64,000 bases of DNA from Zeugodacus cucurbitae. Lineage: Eukaryota > Arthropoda > Insecta > Diptera > Tephritidae. The stretch is taken from contig NC_071669.1 of assembly GCF_028554725.1 (NCBI RefSeq), positions 54,586,001-54,650,000 on the forward strand, written 5' to 3'. The notes beneath the pieces are model-generated. The model was not told the origin of the DNA. It was given only the letters and a program-made list of their open reading frames with translations, and did no database searches. This document shows positions 47,001-58,115 of this stretch, piece by piece (position 1 is the stretch's first letter; each line of letters opens with the position of its first letter). The position numbers and the translations under genes are program-made.

Positions 47001-48189
47001 TGCATGTCAACATAATAGTTTTGAGAATTGAAAATTTCAAAATTCCCGTTATTTTTTGAACACACCTTGTATGTACTGAAACTTATTTTAAAAACTATAA
47101 AATTAGAAGTTCACCAAATGTCCCTGATTTCCTATACGAATTGGAACTTCGAAGTAATAATATTGAGCTTACAGAACTTTTTATTATAGTTGGGAACCGC
47201 TGCTTGGCAAAATATTTTTCATAAAAATAATATAATTTCCATGGACTGGCCCACAAAATAAATATTCCTGAAACTAAGTGTGCACAGTTAGTAACTTACA
47301 ACATAACAATGAGAAGAACTCACAAATATTCAGCATGTCACTGCATGTAATTGTGTAGGTTGACACTATTATCTGCGGACTCATTTTGCACTTTCAAATG
47401 CCAAATGGAATGCAGTTAAACCCTTCATTGTCGCATGGCTTTGCACGGCATGCAGCTGAAATAAACTTTATATACTTATTACACACACACACACGAAGGC
47501 ATAAGTGACAACAACAACACACACTCTCTCAAACATGGAAGTAACGTCACAGAGTTGCAATTGCCGCAGTCATTTGGCATGAAGTACCGCTAAACTGACA
47601 CTCCATCGCTCGTTTCGCAGCGCATTCGTTGCAGCTGCTGCATGCTGCCAACAACAAATCATCACTGCCTGCGTGTGTGTGTGTGTCTGTGTGCGTTTAA
47701 TTATGTGCCACAAGCAACTTAGAAAATATTATGAGTAATTCTACTGTTTTTGCTCATTTAGCGCGTTTGCTTGCGCTCTTCAATTCATATTAATCTTAAT
47801 TACTGCAGCTGCAGCACGTGAGAGCAGCTTGGATGTGTTTTTTTTAAGTATCTATCATAAAAGTCAATATGTTTTAATGGTATCTGCATCTATGTGTTAG
47901 TAATCAACCGATTTGTCTGTATTTTGAGTTTTATTTATAATTTTCAGGTCAAGGTCACTCATTTTGGCAATACAACTTTGTATATTCACTTGCCAAAAGT
48001 AGTTAAATACAAATTTGTAAGATTATTGCTTCTAGAATTTGTGTTCTCTCATGCCTCACATCATATACTTAAATACAGGGTTAGCATTCAGACGGCACCA
48101 GATTTCTCATCATTTCAAGCGTGGAAATGAAGTATCTACAGCTAACTCCTCTGAGACCTCAATATAAATATTCGAAATGCTGGTTCTTC
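47001..48189. other. non-coding stretch with microsatellites
   Basis: CA near 47481-47494 and GT near 47671-47688. 47590-47660 is more GC-rich with GCAGCTGCTGCATGCTGC. No gene supported. Confidence 0.4.
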
Positions 48190-48412
48190 TTATTTTTCAC
48201 TCCTCAGTGACCCATAATTCCATTACAGCACAACATGCGGTCCCAATTGTTAAAAAAAGTGTTCGAAAACTGTGGTTCTCGGCTGAAATTTATTTTGAAT
48301 AACAATCCTTAAAACATAATGACAAATCTTGATCTTTATACTAAAGCAAAATTATTGGTCATAACATTAAATTATATGCGTTTTATATCCTTTAAAGCAC
48401 CCTCTATTACTG
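48190..48412 (+). pseudogene. mariner C-terminal relic
   Basis: The + strand reads MRSQLLKKVFENCGSRLKFI, homologous to PEMLKKVVENRASQLEFF in the 24.5 kb mini-element, and is followed by a tail ending AAAGCACCCTCTATT, a decayed version of that element's AAAAACACCCTTTA end. Only the C-terminal tip and the right end survive. Confidence 0.5.
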
Positions 48413-48516
48413 AAGTCGTATAATGAGTTCACTAAGTAGAGTAGAAGCAGTAGAAGTACTTTTTTCAATACCCTTTCATGTTAGTTTTGTTCAGTATGAT
48501 GTATTTGCATTTCTTT

Positions 48517-49567
48517 ATGGAGAGACCTACGCCTATGCAACGTTTCTTTATCTTTAAAACGAAATTCACGTTCTGTAAAGAATGTGTTTCGCGTCTTCCG
48601 TTCAACTTATGGTCTACATAATCGGCCTACTAAGCGTACTATTCGTCTTCCCCATCATCCATCTTAAGACTCAGCATTCATTATTGGAAAATATGCGAAC
48701 GAATAGACCAGAATCCAGCACGCAGTGAAGAAAATATAGCAGCGAAGATGAAAGTGTACACGAAGACTGTGGAGAGTCGATTCGGCGCCGTTCGCAGCAA
48801 CTCGGACTGACGTATGAAATGTATTGGGGCATTTTAGCATATTGAGAGCATACAAAATACAGCTAAAGTCACTCGACCCTCCCAAGCGACATCGCTTCGC
48901 TCTATGGGCTCTTGAAAAGTTCCAAGAAGATCCGACGTTTTCAAGCGAAATTATGTTCAGCGATGACGCCCATTTGTGGCTCAATGGGTTTGTAAACAAG
49001 CATAATTGTCTCATTTGGGACGAAGAGTTGTCATTTCATCCAGAAAAAAAAAAACAAAGATTTGGTGTGGTTTGCGGGAATCAATTGGCTCTAGAGTCGG
49101 TGGAATCTTCGGTCCATATTTCTTCAAAAATGATGCCGATAATTTCGGCGACATTTGCTTTCAACAAGAGGGCGCCACTTCCCACACGGTGAGCAGATAA
49201 TTTCACTTTTTGGGCCGATCGATTGGCCACCAAGATCATGGGATATCACACCGTTAGGCTTTTTACTGTGGAGATATCTAAAGTCTAAAATCTATGCAGA
49301 CAATCCCGCTTTAATTCAGGCCTTGGTGCAAAACATCACGTGAGTCTTTCACCAGTTATGAGTCAAAATGCTCGAACAAGTCATCGAAAATTGGACTCAA
49401 CGGATATACTGAGACATAGCCGCGATCAACATTTGAAAGAGATAATCTTTAAAAAACAAATACCAAAGAATGATTTTTCGAATTAAAATAAACATTTCCC
49501 ATTAAATATAAATTGTCTGTGTTTTTTCTTTAAAAAAGTAGGGAACCTCGAAATGGATCACCCTTTA
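48517..49567 (+). pseudogene. mariner-type transposase with right TIR, copy M2
   Basis: The N-terminal helix-turn-helix start is at 48517 (MERPTPMQRF-like, then RSVKNVFRVFRSTYG and PTKRTIR across a frameshift). It continues with FKIQL-like remnants, FALWALEKFQEDP (48890), FSDDAHLWLNGFVNKHN (first catalytic D intact), CFQQEGATSHTV (second D is E), and WPPRSWDITPLGFLLW (third D is G). The right end is GGAACCTCGAAATGGATCACCCTTTA at 49543-49567, shared with the 52.2 kb copy. Several frameshifts; catalytically dead. The left TIR is not visible. Confidence 0.72.
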
Positions 49568-49613
49568 TGTATATAATAGAGGTTGATTACGACAGGGAGA
49601 CTTTATACCTGTC

Positions 49614-49750
49614 TTAAGGGGCTATACTAGTGTAACCCATGAAAAATTAGGCGAATTTCGTGATTTTTTTTTGTAAGAAAACGCTCGATCGAATGTTTCG
49701 AAATATTTGGACATAATAAGGTATATTTTTAGCTACATTTAAATTTTTCT
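49614..49750. mobile_element. TTAA-type MITE, left end only
   Basis: TTAAGGGGCTATACTAGTGT at 49614 followed by AACCC parallels TTAAGGGGCTAG...GGGTTACA at 31555. I could not find a matching CCCCTTAA right end downstream, so the copy is truncated or its right end has decayed. Confidence 0.35.
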
Positions 49751-51963
49751 TTTACAAAAAGAATATTGAAAAACAACGGAGAAAATCAAATATTCTATAT
49801 GTAAACTCTCCTAAAATTTAAATAAAAGCACATTTTCAATCAATGCACCCATTTCAATCCCCACAACTGTACTTGCAAATACACGACAACAAGAAATATG
49901 AAATTTTCATTACATTGCGTATACGCACTGGTGTCTCACAGCTGCTATTATTACACTACGCACTACAACAAACACACTTCAAAAGCCATAGCAATCAACC
50001 ATGCCGGAATGAGTCTTTTGTTTTGTTTACTATATTTTACCAAATAATTTATTTATTTACATATTGCCAAGCAAACAGTTATTAACACAAAAGCGATTTG
50101 TAATATGAAATGTCAAGCGTACACTGAAATCACTGTCGCCATGGCAGTTGCATTTTTAAGTGCATCAATGCAACACTGTATCATCAGCATCAACATGATC
50201 AGCTTCCTCATTGCTTTGCATTGTTGTCTGGCCACAGTAGAGGCTTTGGACAACCGTTAGAAACCACAAATTGATTTTTCGAAGCTCATGAAGTGCTGAC
50301 ATTTTGTGGTTAATACCTGGGTACATAAACACACCGCTGTGTGTCTCTGTACTGTAGGTAAGCATGTAACTGCGCTTGTAAGTACTGTCCATGCAATATA
50401 AATTGGTTTTCTAGTTAGCATTGCAAATTTAATTAAGATTTAATTGAGCCCCCAGGCAATGTCAAGCCATTTGTCGATTTCTTTGGTTATATAGCTGCTT
50501 TTATTAATAAACACTGGTGTATTTGCACAAAATATTTACTTTTTCTTGGTTGACAATATGCCTTTATTGAACATGAATTTAATTTATCAAATATTGTAAA
50601 TCACAATAGATGATGAAATGATGATAGCTTCTCTGTTGAGTCATTGCTGGACATTTCATTATTAACCTATTGTCATTTTACTTCATTCAGTTTGAGTTAA
50701 GACTCAGCGTTCTTTGAACCTGCTTAAAATTGTATGCATGCGACTAGCCTTTATGCTCACAATCCAAACAAATTGAGGTCACATAACCTCAAAATTGGCC
50801 AAAAAGCCTGCTTCACACCACAAATGTACCAAAGAGTGTCATAGGTAATCGAAATTTCAAAATAATATTGCAAACCAATGCAACTCAAATTACATTTTAC
50901 ATATGTGTATTTATTATAACACACTTCCAAGCCTTCATAGATAGTCTTGCACTCGTCGCACACTTCATAAACCCGAAAGTGTACTCAATCGTCGAAACTT
51001 GAAATTGCTGATTTAATCATAGAAATTACCAGGAAATTGCCTACTTCAACTGATTTATCTGAGCACTTATAAGTTTCTTTGTCTTTGTCTTCCAAGCGCC
51101 TGCGCTGCCTCGCTGCCTCGCTGCCTTCAGCACTGCCGTGTCACTCGACTGCAGGCATGCGGTCAACGCTGACCAAAAGATATTTTGTGGTTTTGCGGCA
51201 CTTACATTTCCGTCTGCTGACATTGTCTGTCCGCCTTTGATTTACTGCCGTTGATCGACCAGACAAAATCCACTTTTATAGATAACACTTTATCACTGCC
51301 AAATATAGGCGGCTTTTGCACGTTGTTGTAGGCTTAAGACACCCATTGAGGCTGGAAGGACCATGTCAGCTGGTGGCAGTGGAAGACTAAAAGCTTCGAT
51401 TTTCAGGTCGTCACACACACCCCTCTACAAAAAATACATACAAATAGCTCTGTAGCAAGTGTACTAGTGTTACAACAATAACAATAAACACAGCCGCCTG
51501 TGTTCGCATATACCGAATGACAATTGTGTGCAGCCGCTTGTATGAAATTTATTACAGTTAATTAGGTGAATAGTGTACAAATTGCCAGGCAATGCCCGCA
51601 TTGATTATGCGAAATCCAATGGCTGATGGATGATTCGATTAAAGTAATGTTTGTAGAGTGGAGTGGAGTGTAGAGATATTGTTGTTGTCGGCGTTGTTTT
51701 CGGTAGCACTTCATTGTGTGAGTGCTTTATTTATGCGTGCCATCAATTGCAGTAGGTCGTAGCTTTTTTCGGCATTTGTTTTACATAATTTAAGCAAAGA
51801 TTTGCATTTGTCAACCATTTATTTCCTTAGGTTCATACTTATATGTAGGCAATACCCTAGACAGGAGATAAAAAATTGCCTACGATAACTAAAAAGAGAC
51901 TCAAAGCTATATAGTATCTCATACCCATATAAATTTGAATGAAAAAAAAAATAAATAAATAAA
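49751..51963. other. non-coding stretch
   Basis: Ordinary sequence. CTGCCTCG is repeated near 51108-51128 and GGAGTGGAGTG occurs near 51660. No gene or mobile element is recognised. Confidence 0.4.
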
Positions 51964-52049
51964 CAGTGATCCCCGCTTAAGTACCTTTCCCGCTTATGTG
52001 TCTCAAAAGACTTGTATGTTAAGAGAGGTACTTAAGCGGGGATTATTGC
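51964..52049. mobile_element. pogo/Tigger-like short TIR element, copy 2
   Basis: An 86 bp element: CAGTGATCCCCGCTTAAGTA at the left and its inverse (TACTTAAGCGGGGATTATTG) at the right, so the ends pair over about 22 bases with two mismatches. A second CCCGCTTATG block lies inside. Homologous to 297-442. No coding sequence. It could fold into a strong hairpin. Confidence 0.6.
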
Positions 52050-52184
52050 ACTCCATCTGAATAAATAACTATCCAAAAGTATGTTTTCGCAGAATAACTG
52101 CAGTTAGCAGATTTGTACATAATTAATATTTGTCGTCTTCGTTTTAATACTTCTACGGTCGCAATGTTGAATCTATGGTCATAT

Positions 52185-53395
52185 AAAGGGTGATCCATTT
52201 CGAGGTTACCTACTTTTTCAAAAGAAAAAACACAGACAATTTGAATTTAATGGGAAATGTTTATTATCATTCGAATGATCATTGTCTGGTATTGGTTTTT
52301 TAAAGGTAATTTCTTTTAAAGGTTTCCGGGGCTAAGTCTCAGATGGTCTTAGACTTGGACTCGTTCGAGCATTTGACTGGTAACTGGCGAATGATTCCTG
52401 TGATGTTTTGCTCCAAGTCCAGAATTGAAGCGGTATTCTCTACATAGACTGTAGACTTTACATAACCCCACAGAAAAAATTCTAACGGGGTGATACTCAC
52501 ATTCTTGGTGGCCAATCGATCGGCCCGAAAGGTGAAATTATCTGCTCACCGAAGTGTTCTTTCAATAAATCAATTGATCGATGCGATGTGTGGGAGGTAG
52601 CGTCTTCTTGTTGAAACCAAATGTCGCCACGACAAATCACGTGCTTCAGTTTCAGGCATCAAATAGTCGGTGGCGCGAACACGAATAGCGATCTTTGCCA
52701 TTGATGGTTACGCATCATTTTTGAAGAAACGTTGACCGATGATTCCACTGGCCCACAAACCACACCAAACCCTTTTATGGATGAAGTGAGAACTCTTGAA
52801 TCTTTTCAGGTTGCTCTTTGCTCTAAATGCGGTAATTTTGCTTATTTACATACACATTGAGCCAGACATAATCGCTGAATTGGGATCTTCGTGGAACTTT
52901 TCAAGAGTCCACAAAACGAAGCGATCTCGATTGGGAAGGACGAGCGGATTCTGTTCTTGCAGAAGCTGCATTTTGTACGTTTTCAATTTAAGATCTCGAC
53001 GTAAAATGTGTCAAGTAGTTCCATGCTTCAGTCCGAGTTGCAGCGAACGGCGCCGAATCGACTCTCCACAGTCTTCGTGTACACTTTCATCTTCGCTGCT
53101 TTATTTTCTTCACTGCGTGTTGGACGTAGTTCATTTGGTCGAAGATTATCATATAATGAATGCTAGGTCTCAAGATGGGTTATGGTATTGCGAATAGTTC
53201 GCTCAGTAGGCCAATTATGTTGACCATAAGTTGTAGGAAGCGTGCGAAACGCATTCTTTACAGAACGTGGATTTTCGTAATAAAATTGAAGAATTTGTAA
53301 AAGTTGTTCAGGCATAAGTCTTTCCATGATGAAATGCCAAACAATTTTGAACAAAAGTAACGTGGTAGCTTGACACTACTCACGCGTGATCTGTC
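52185..53395 (-). pseudogene. mariner-type transposase with TIR, copy M3
   Basis: Reverse orientation. The 3' TIR AAAGGGTGATCCATTTCGAG is at 52185-52204. The N-terminal helix-turn-helix frame (53354 down to 53190) reads MERLMPEQLLQILQFYYENP then RSVKNAF and HNWPTERTIR, which is the DUF4817-type N-terminus of this arthropod mariner group. Downstream, frames are broken, but NGFVNKQN-, SDEAHF- and WPPRS-like remnants can be traced on the reverse strand. Similar to M2, with the same TIR. The left boundary is near a TGATCTGTCA block at 53387 and is uncertain. Confidence 0.7.
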
Positions 53396-53769
53396 ACCGT
53401 TTATTTGTACTTTATTTCTCCAAAGAGTTGCCTTTTCGATTGGTAGTTGGAGAAAAAATTATTTCCTTTTTCTATTGGTCAGATGTAGTATAAATGACAA
53501 CAAAAATTATATATTCACACGGTAGGGGTCGCTTCCAAAAAAACACAATTTTTTACAAAATTTGGTCCAAATATTATCTAAACGTCATTTCAAAGATGAG
53601 TTAGGTAAAACCTTATTTTCATTTTATATAAATTCTGCAATTATTTCTGCCATATTTATTATTTTTGTTATAGAAATATTTACTCAAAAATGAACACTAG
53701 AATCAATATTTTTTCTCTTTAAAAGTCTAACGTTAATTGCTATAGCCAGAAATGACAGCCAGTCATTTT
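53396..53769. other. non-coding stretch
   Basis: AT-rich. A small inverted repeat TTTCTCCAA ... TTGGAGAAA at 53414-53457 is present. Nothing else. Confidence 0.35.
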
Positions 53770-54364
53770 ATGTAGGTTAGGTTAGGTTATAAGGCTGTTT
53801 CCCAAAGGGAAATACACGTAGACTGTAAAAGACTTTCCTTTGTGAAGCCTGGATCTCCCCAATTAGGCGTCGACAAAGCGCCCTGACCCTACTACAAATC
53901 TGCAAAGGTCAACTTCTACGACACGAGCTTGTGAGTGAGACGCGAGTTCTTTTTCTTGATATTGAAAGGCGGGGCAAAACAGAAGAAAGTGATGAGATGA
54001 TTCCAACTCGTGCTCCTCCATGCAGCTTTTACAGCTAGCATCAGCTAAGATGTTTAACCTTACAGCGTGGATCCCGAAGGGACAATAGACAGTAAGAACC
54101 CCTACGACTAAGGAGAGGTAAACTTAATTGAGGGCGAAAAGCTCGGTAGAGCTCCTGCGATTCTCCTTAGGCCAGAAGGATCTGGCGACTGCGCAAGTGC
54201 TAGTGACAGACCAGCATCTGACCAGTGAACCGCAATATGACAATGGTGCTCCAACATGTCTCCATGCTACTAATAGTGAGACTGACGTTCCTGAAATTGT
54301 AAGCTCATCAGCACAATTTCCCGTAATTTCGCTGTAGCCAGGAACCCAGACCAATCTAATTATA
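53770..54364 (-). pseudogene. LINE (R1/jockey-like) RNase H end and C-terminus, downstream part
   Basis: On the reverse strand: RLVWVPGYSEITGNC-ADEL (RNase H end; canonical WVPGHSGIxGNxxADELA), W-RHVGAPLSYC, TSTCAVARSFWP, and then a zinc knuckle ASCKSCMEE ... SHHFLLFCPAF around 53960-54035. It ends with AACCTAACCTAACCT-type tail sequence at 53770. The upstream part of the RNase H lies at 55539-55690, separated by a full DINE element. Single-base losses break the frame. Confidence 0.72.
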
Positions 54365-55538
54365 AACAAGTAAGGAAGGGCTAAGTTCGGGTGTAACCGA
54401 ACATTTTATACTCTCGCAATTTATTTATTTAACTTTATTAGTATAACACAAAATTTGACCCGCATATTCGTCATATATATTGTATAAAGTCCATTGAAAG
54501 TTGGAAACCATAATATTAGGTTAGAAGCACCGAGGTCCTCATGTTCGATTAATGGGGCCTTGAAAACCTATGGTCCGATTTCGGCGATTTTTAGAATGGG
54601 GCTGCCACACTATAAAGGTAGTATTTGTGCAAAGTTCTGCATCGATATCTTCACTAGTGCTTACTTTATATATTTTAAAGTTAACGATTCAGATCGTCTT
54701 CAAAGTTCTGGTATATAGGAAGTAGGCGTGGTTGTGAAGCGATTTGGCCTATTTTCACAACTTATCATTGGGATGTAAAGAAACTATTACAAAACAAGTT
54801 TCATTGAAATCGGTCGAGTAGTTCCTAAGATATGGTTTTTGACCCATTAGTAGGCGATGCCACGCCCATTTTCCATTTTGTAAAAAAATCTGAGTGCAGC
54901 TTCCATCTGCCATTTCTTAAGTGAAATTTAGTGTTTCTGGCGTTTTTTGTTACTGAGTTAACTCACTTTTAGTAATTTTCAACCTAACCTTTGTATGGAA
55001 GGTGGGCGTGGTTATTATCCGATTTCAACTAATTTCATGGTGTGTGGTGGGGTACGTAAGAGAACTAACTGCAGAAAGTTTGGTTTATATAGTTTTATTG
55101 GTTTGCGAGATATATACAAATACCCGATTTGGGGGCAGGGCCACGCCCACTTTCCCAAAAAAAATACATCCTCGTGCCATCCTCTGTTCCAATTTTTACT
55201 TTTATAACTTCATTTATGGCTTAGTTATGACACTTTTTGTGTTTTCGGTTTTCGCCATTTTGTGGGCGTGGCAGTGGTCCATTTTCGAAAGCAACCCTCT
55301 CACGGTCCCAAGGAACGTGTGTTCCAAGTTTCATCAAGGTATTTCAATTTTTACTCAAGTTATCCGTTGCACGGACGGACGGACAGACGGACAGACGGAT
55401 TTTGACTCGTCTTGTCACCCTGATCATTTTAATATATAACCCTATATCAAACTCGTTTAGTTTTATGACTTACAAACAACCGTTATGTGAACAAAACTAT
55501 AATACTCTCTTAGCAACTTTTGTTGCGAGAGTATAAAA
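54365..55538 (-). mobile_element. DINE/INE-1-like element, family A copy 7 (full length)
   Basis: Reverse orientation. It begins AACAAGTAAGGAAGGGCTAA with the 3' hairpin GTTCGG-gtgtaa-CCGAAC and TTTTATACTCTCGCAA. It ends with the 5' hairpin CTCTTAGCAAC ... GTTGCGAGAGTATA. GACGGACGGACAGACGGACA lies at about 55374-55394. Sharp boundaries are given by the interrupted LINE. The best-preserved copy and probably among the youngest. Confidence 0.8.
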
Positions 55539-55690
55539 ATAAAGTATAACGATGTCACTGATTCCTTAACCAACCTTGAGCGCATAGTCAGTGAACTCAA
55601 AGTTAGTAGCGCCGCTCTACTATCGCAGTGGATTGTCACCGCCGTAAAGGTTGTTGCGCTTCGAAGCAATATGGATATATTGCCGCTGCC
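55539..55690 (-). pseudogene. LINE RNase H domain, upstream part (interrupted by DINE copy 7)
   Basis: Reverse frame reads TAVTIHCDSRAALLTLSSLT then MRSRLVKESVTSLY, the DS-containing strand-helix segment of RNase HI (canonical IxxDSxAAL). It stops at the DINE edge, and the next segment of the same domain (LVWVPG) resumes on the far side at 54364. Nothing recognisable lies upstream (beyond 55690). Confidence 0.65.
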
Positions 55691-57619
55691 ACTTCCGCTT
55701 GAAAAATGCTGTTTTTATAGATGGGTAACAGTACAATAATTGCTAGATTTGTATAAAGAAAATACTCAAAATTATTATCTACCACTTAAAATGCCTCTTT
55801 CTTTCATTTAAAAATAAACATTTTGAGTAATCAATTGTATTTGAAATACGATATTTACCACAAAATTTCAGTCAATCGTGACAACACATGCCACACGGTG
55901 AATTAATATAAAAATGGCTTTGATGAACACCGGCTTGCTTCCTGCCGCATTATCTAAATTACCGCGCTTTGTCGCAGTTGCCGCAGGTTACCACTCACAT
56001 ACATACATATAGCAATGTTCGGCGCAAAAAAGAATACCGTTCAAGTGAAATAAAAAAGCACAAAGAGATAAAAAACAATAAAATAATGAATAATGCGTGG
56101 CAACCGAGCAGAAAAGCAGCGCGAATAAATCAATACGAAAGCGAGATGGCAGCACCAGAAAAAACGGCACAGACAACTGTTGTGGAGTGAAGCTTTAACA
56201 TTGTAGTTGCTTTATGCGGTAGCCTAGAGGCTTTGCAGCGAGCCGTTTGTCGCTTTTTATATGCTTACAAATTTCATAGCATACTTTTGAGCTGCAAGTG
56301 AATTCACAGAGGCATATCTCTCGAACCATCTGAAGTGAGCATTATGTGGTGGCATTGAAGCCCCTGCCAAGACACGATGATACAAATCGCTAAAGCATTC
56401 GACTTACTATAAATAAATGATATAAAATATACCAAAAAACGCACACAGGCTCGGATAAATTTTTATTTTTTTAAGGTTATTTGTACTCTCCTACGTTTCA
56501 CGCACAAATCTGAATTAGTACCGTGGCACATTAAATGCTTGCGAAACGCACCTTTCACCGTTGTGATACGCTTTCAAATGTTTTTATCGCACTTTTTACG
56601 CCCAATTAGACACAACGCTCGCAAATCAATAAATTCGGGCTTCTTCGACAATTTATTTGAATATGCAAATGTTAAAGGCAAATATCTTACCTAATATTTT
56701 TATGGAAATTTTTAAAGGGCATTAGAGTATACTTACTACATTTGGATAAGATAATTGCTTAGTTATGGATCTTTTTATTACTGCTGGTGGACTCGGAAGT
56801 AGTAGAAAGTAAATGCAAAGTTTTGATTTGAAATCAACAGATTTAAATCAAATTAAAAAGGATGGAAGGATTAATTAGTTGGTTAAAAAGCGATGTTATG
56901 AGTAACCTAATACCAACCAAACCTAAAGCATAAATCATCAGTAAGCAAGTTTATAGTGTTCCAAAGGACATTTCCACTTAGACTTCAATTCGTTGGAATT
57001 CATGCGGGCAGCAAGCTTTCTGCTTTCCATCAAACTTACATCGATGAATACGATATGTCTAGAAGACTAGGCTTCAAATAAGTTGAAAGAGAGTACTCGG
57101 ACAATCAAATCCATAAAGTTTAGACGATTCTTTTTTTTTTATCTAGTGGTAATCTTTGGTCCCCGCTTGAAATTAGTTTGAATCCGACTCATTCCTTGTT
57201 GAATGACTGCTTAAAGCAACCACAGATGGTACTAAGGTGTTTTGAGCTATTAGGTGCAGAGATTGTCACAAGCAGATCTGGTCGGAACGAACTCAAATTA
57301 CTTGTTATTGTTAATGTTTTTTCGATCCCATAATATTCTATTAGGGATTGCTCTATTTACTAAGAAAGAGAAGAGGCTGTTCTAATCAACTTGACATCAT
57401 ATGAATAAGGCGTTCCTCATTTCACTTTTCCTTCGGAGCTTTGTTAGTGATATTTGACTGTGATATTGAGCAGGGCTCTGTTTGCCTGGGAACGGTGTTT
57501 CGAACAATCTTATGTATGGTATTATCAGCTCCCATACCAATGTACTGTATTTAAGAAAAATAGTTTATAATACCAGAAGATTTAGGACCAAGTGAACCTG
57601 CGCTTCTGTTTGAAATTTG
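55691..57619. other. non-coding stretch
   Basis: No supportable feature. Frames at 55969-56190 are short and low-complexity, rich in K, E and N. Confidence 0.4.
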
Positions 57620-58115
57620 GTATTAGATTACGTTAGGTCAAGCGGATGAACCCCGCAGCTGCAGAGAGTCTCACTTAGACAGCTTTGACTGTCCTCCTTT
57701 CTGGCACCCAAAATTCTCCTAACGGAACGCCAAGACTCTTATGATTCAACGAAGCGCTTGAACTCTATTACAAAGTTCTTAAGTCGGCTAATGTCGATTG
57801 CAGTCCCTTTGGTGGATTCGCCGAAGGTGTGCGTAATCTTAGTATGGCGAATGCTGAACATTAAAGGAGGAAGTGCTTGGATGATACCAATGATTGGGGC
57901 GAGATGAGCTTTCTCAAGCGACAGCAGTTGGAAGAACGGTTTCGGTCCACCGCGGGCCAGAAAAACTTCGCTTCTGCACGGGTGCTGGTTATTGGCCAGA
58001 GTTTGGCGAGATGAGCTTCATTAAGCGACAGTAGTTGGAAGGACGGTTTCTGGCTATTGGCCAGAGTTTGGCTTTTGTGGGTTTTTCCATCGCAGTATCG
58101 ATTAAAGGATATATA
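57620..58115 (-). pseudogene. LINE (R1/jockey-like) C-terminal relic with internal duplication
   Basis: Reverse strand: remnants of TSTCAEA-FWPAVDRKRSFQLL (frame broken), a large deletion that removes the zinc knuckle, then TFGESTKGTAIDISRLKNFV and IEFKRFVES-stop, matching the C-terminus of the 31.1 kb copy. At the right edge the block starting GAGATGAGCTT at 57901 is repeated at 58008 (107 bp period). The second unit lacks an internal segment. Confidence 0.6.

Noticed and set aside
53414..53457. TTTCTCCAA ... TTGGAGAAA inverted repeat
   Set aside because: Nine-base arms with a long loop are expected by chance in AT-rich DNA; no further support as transposon ends.
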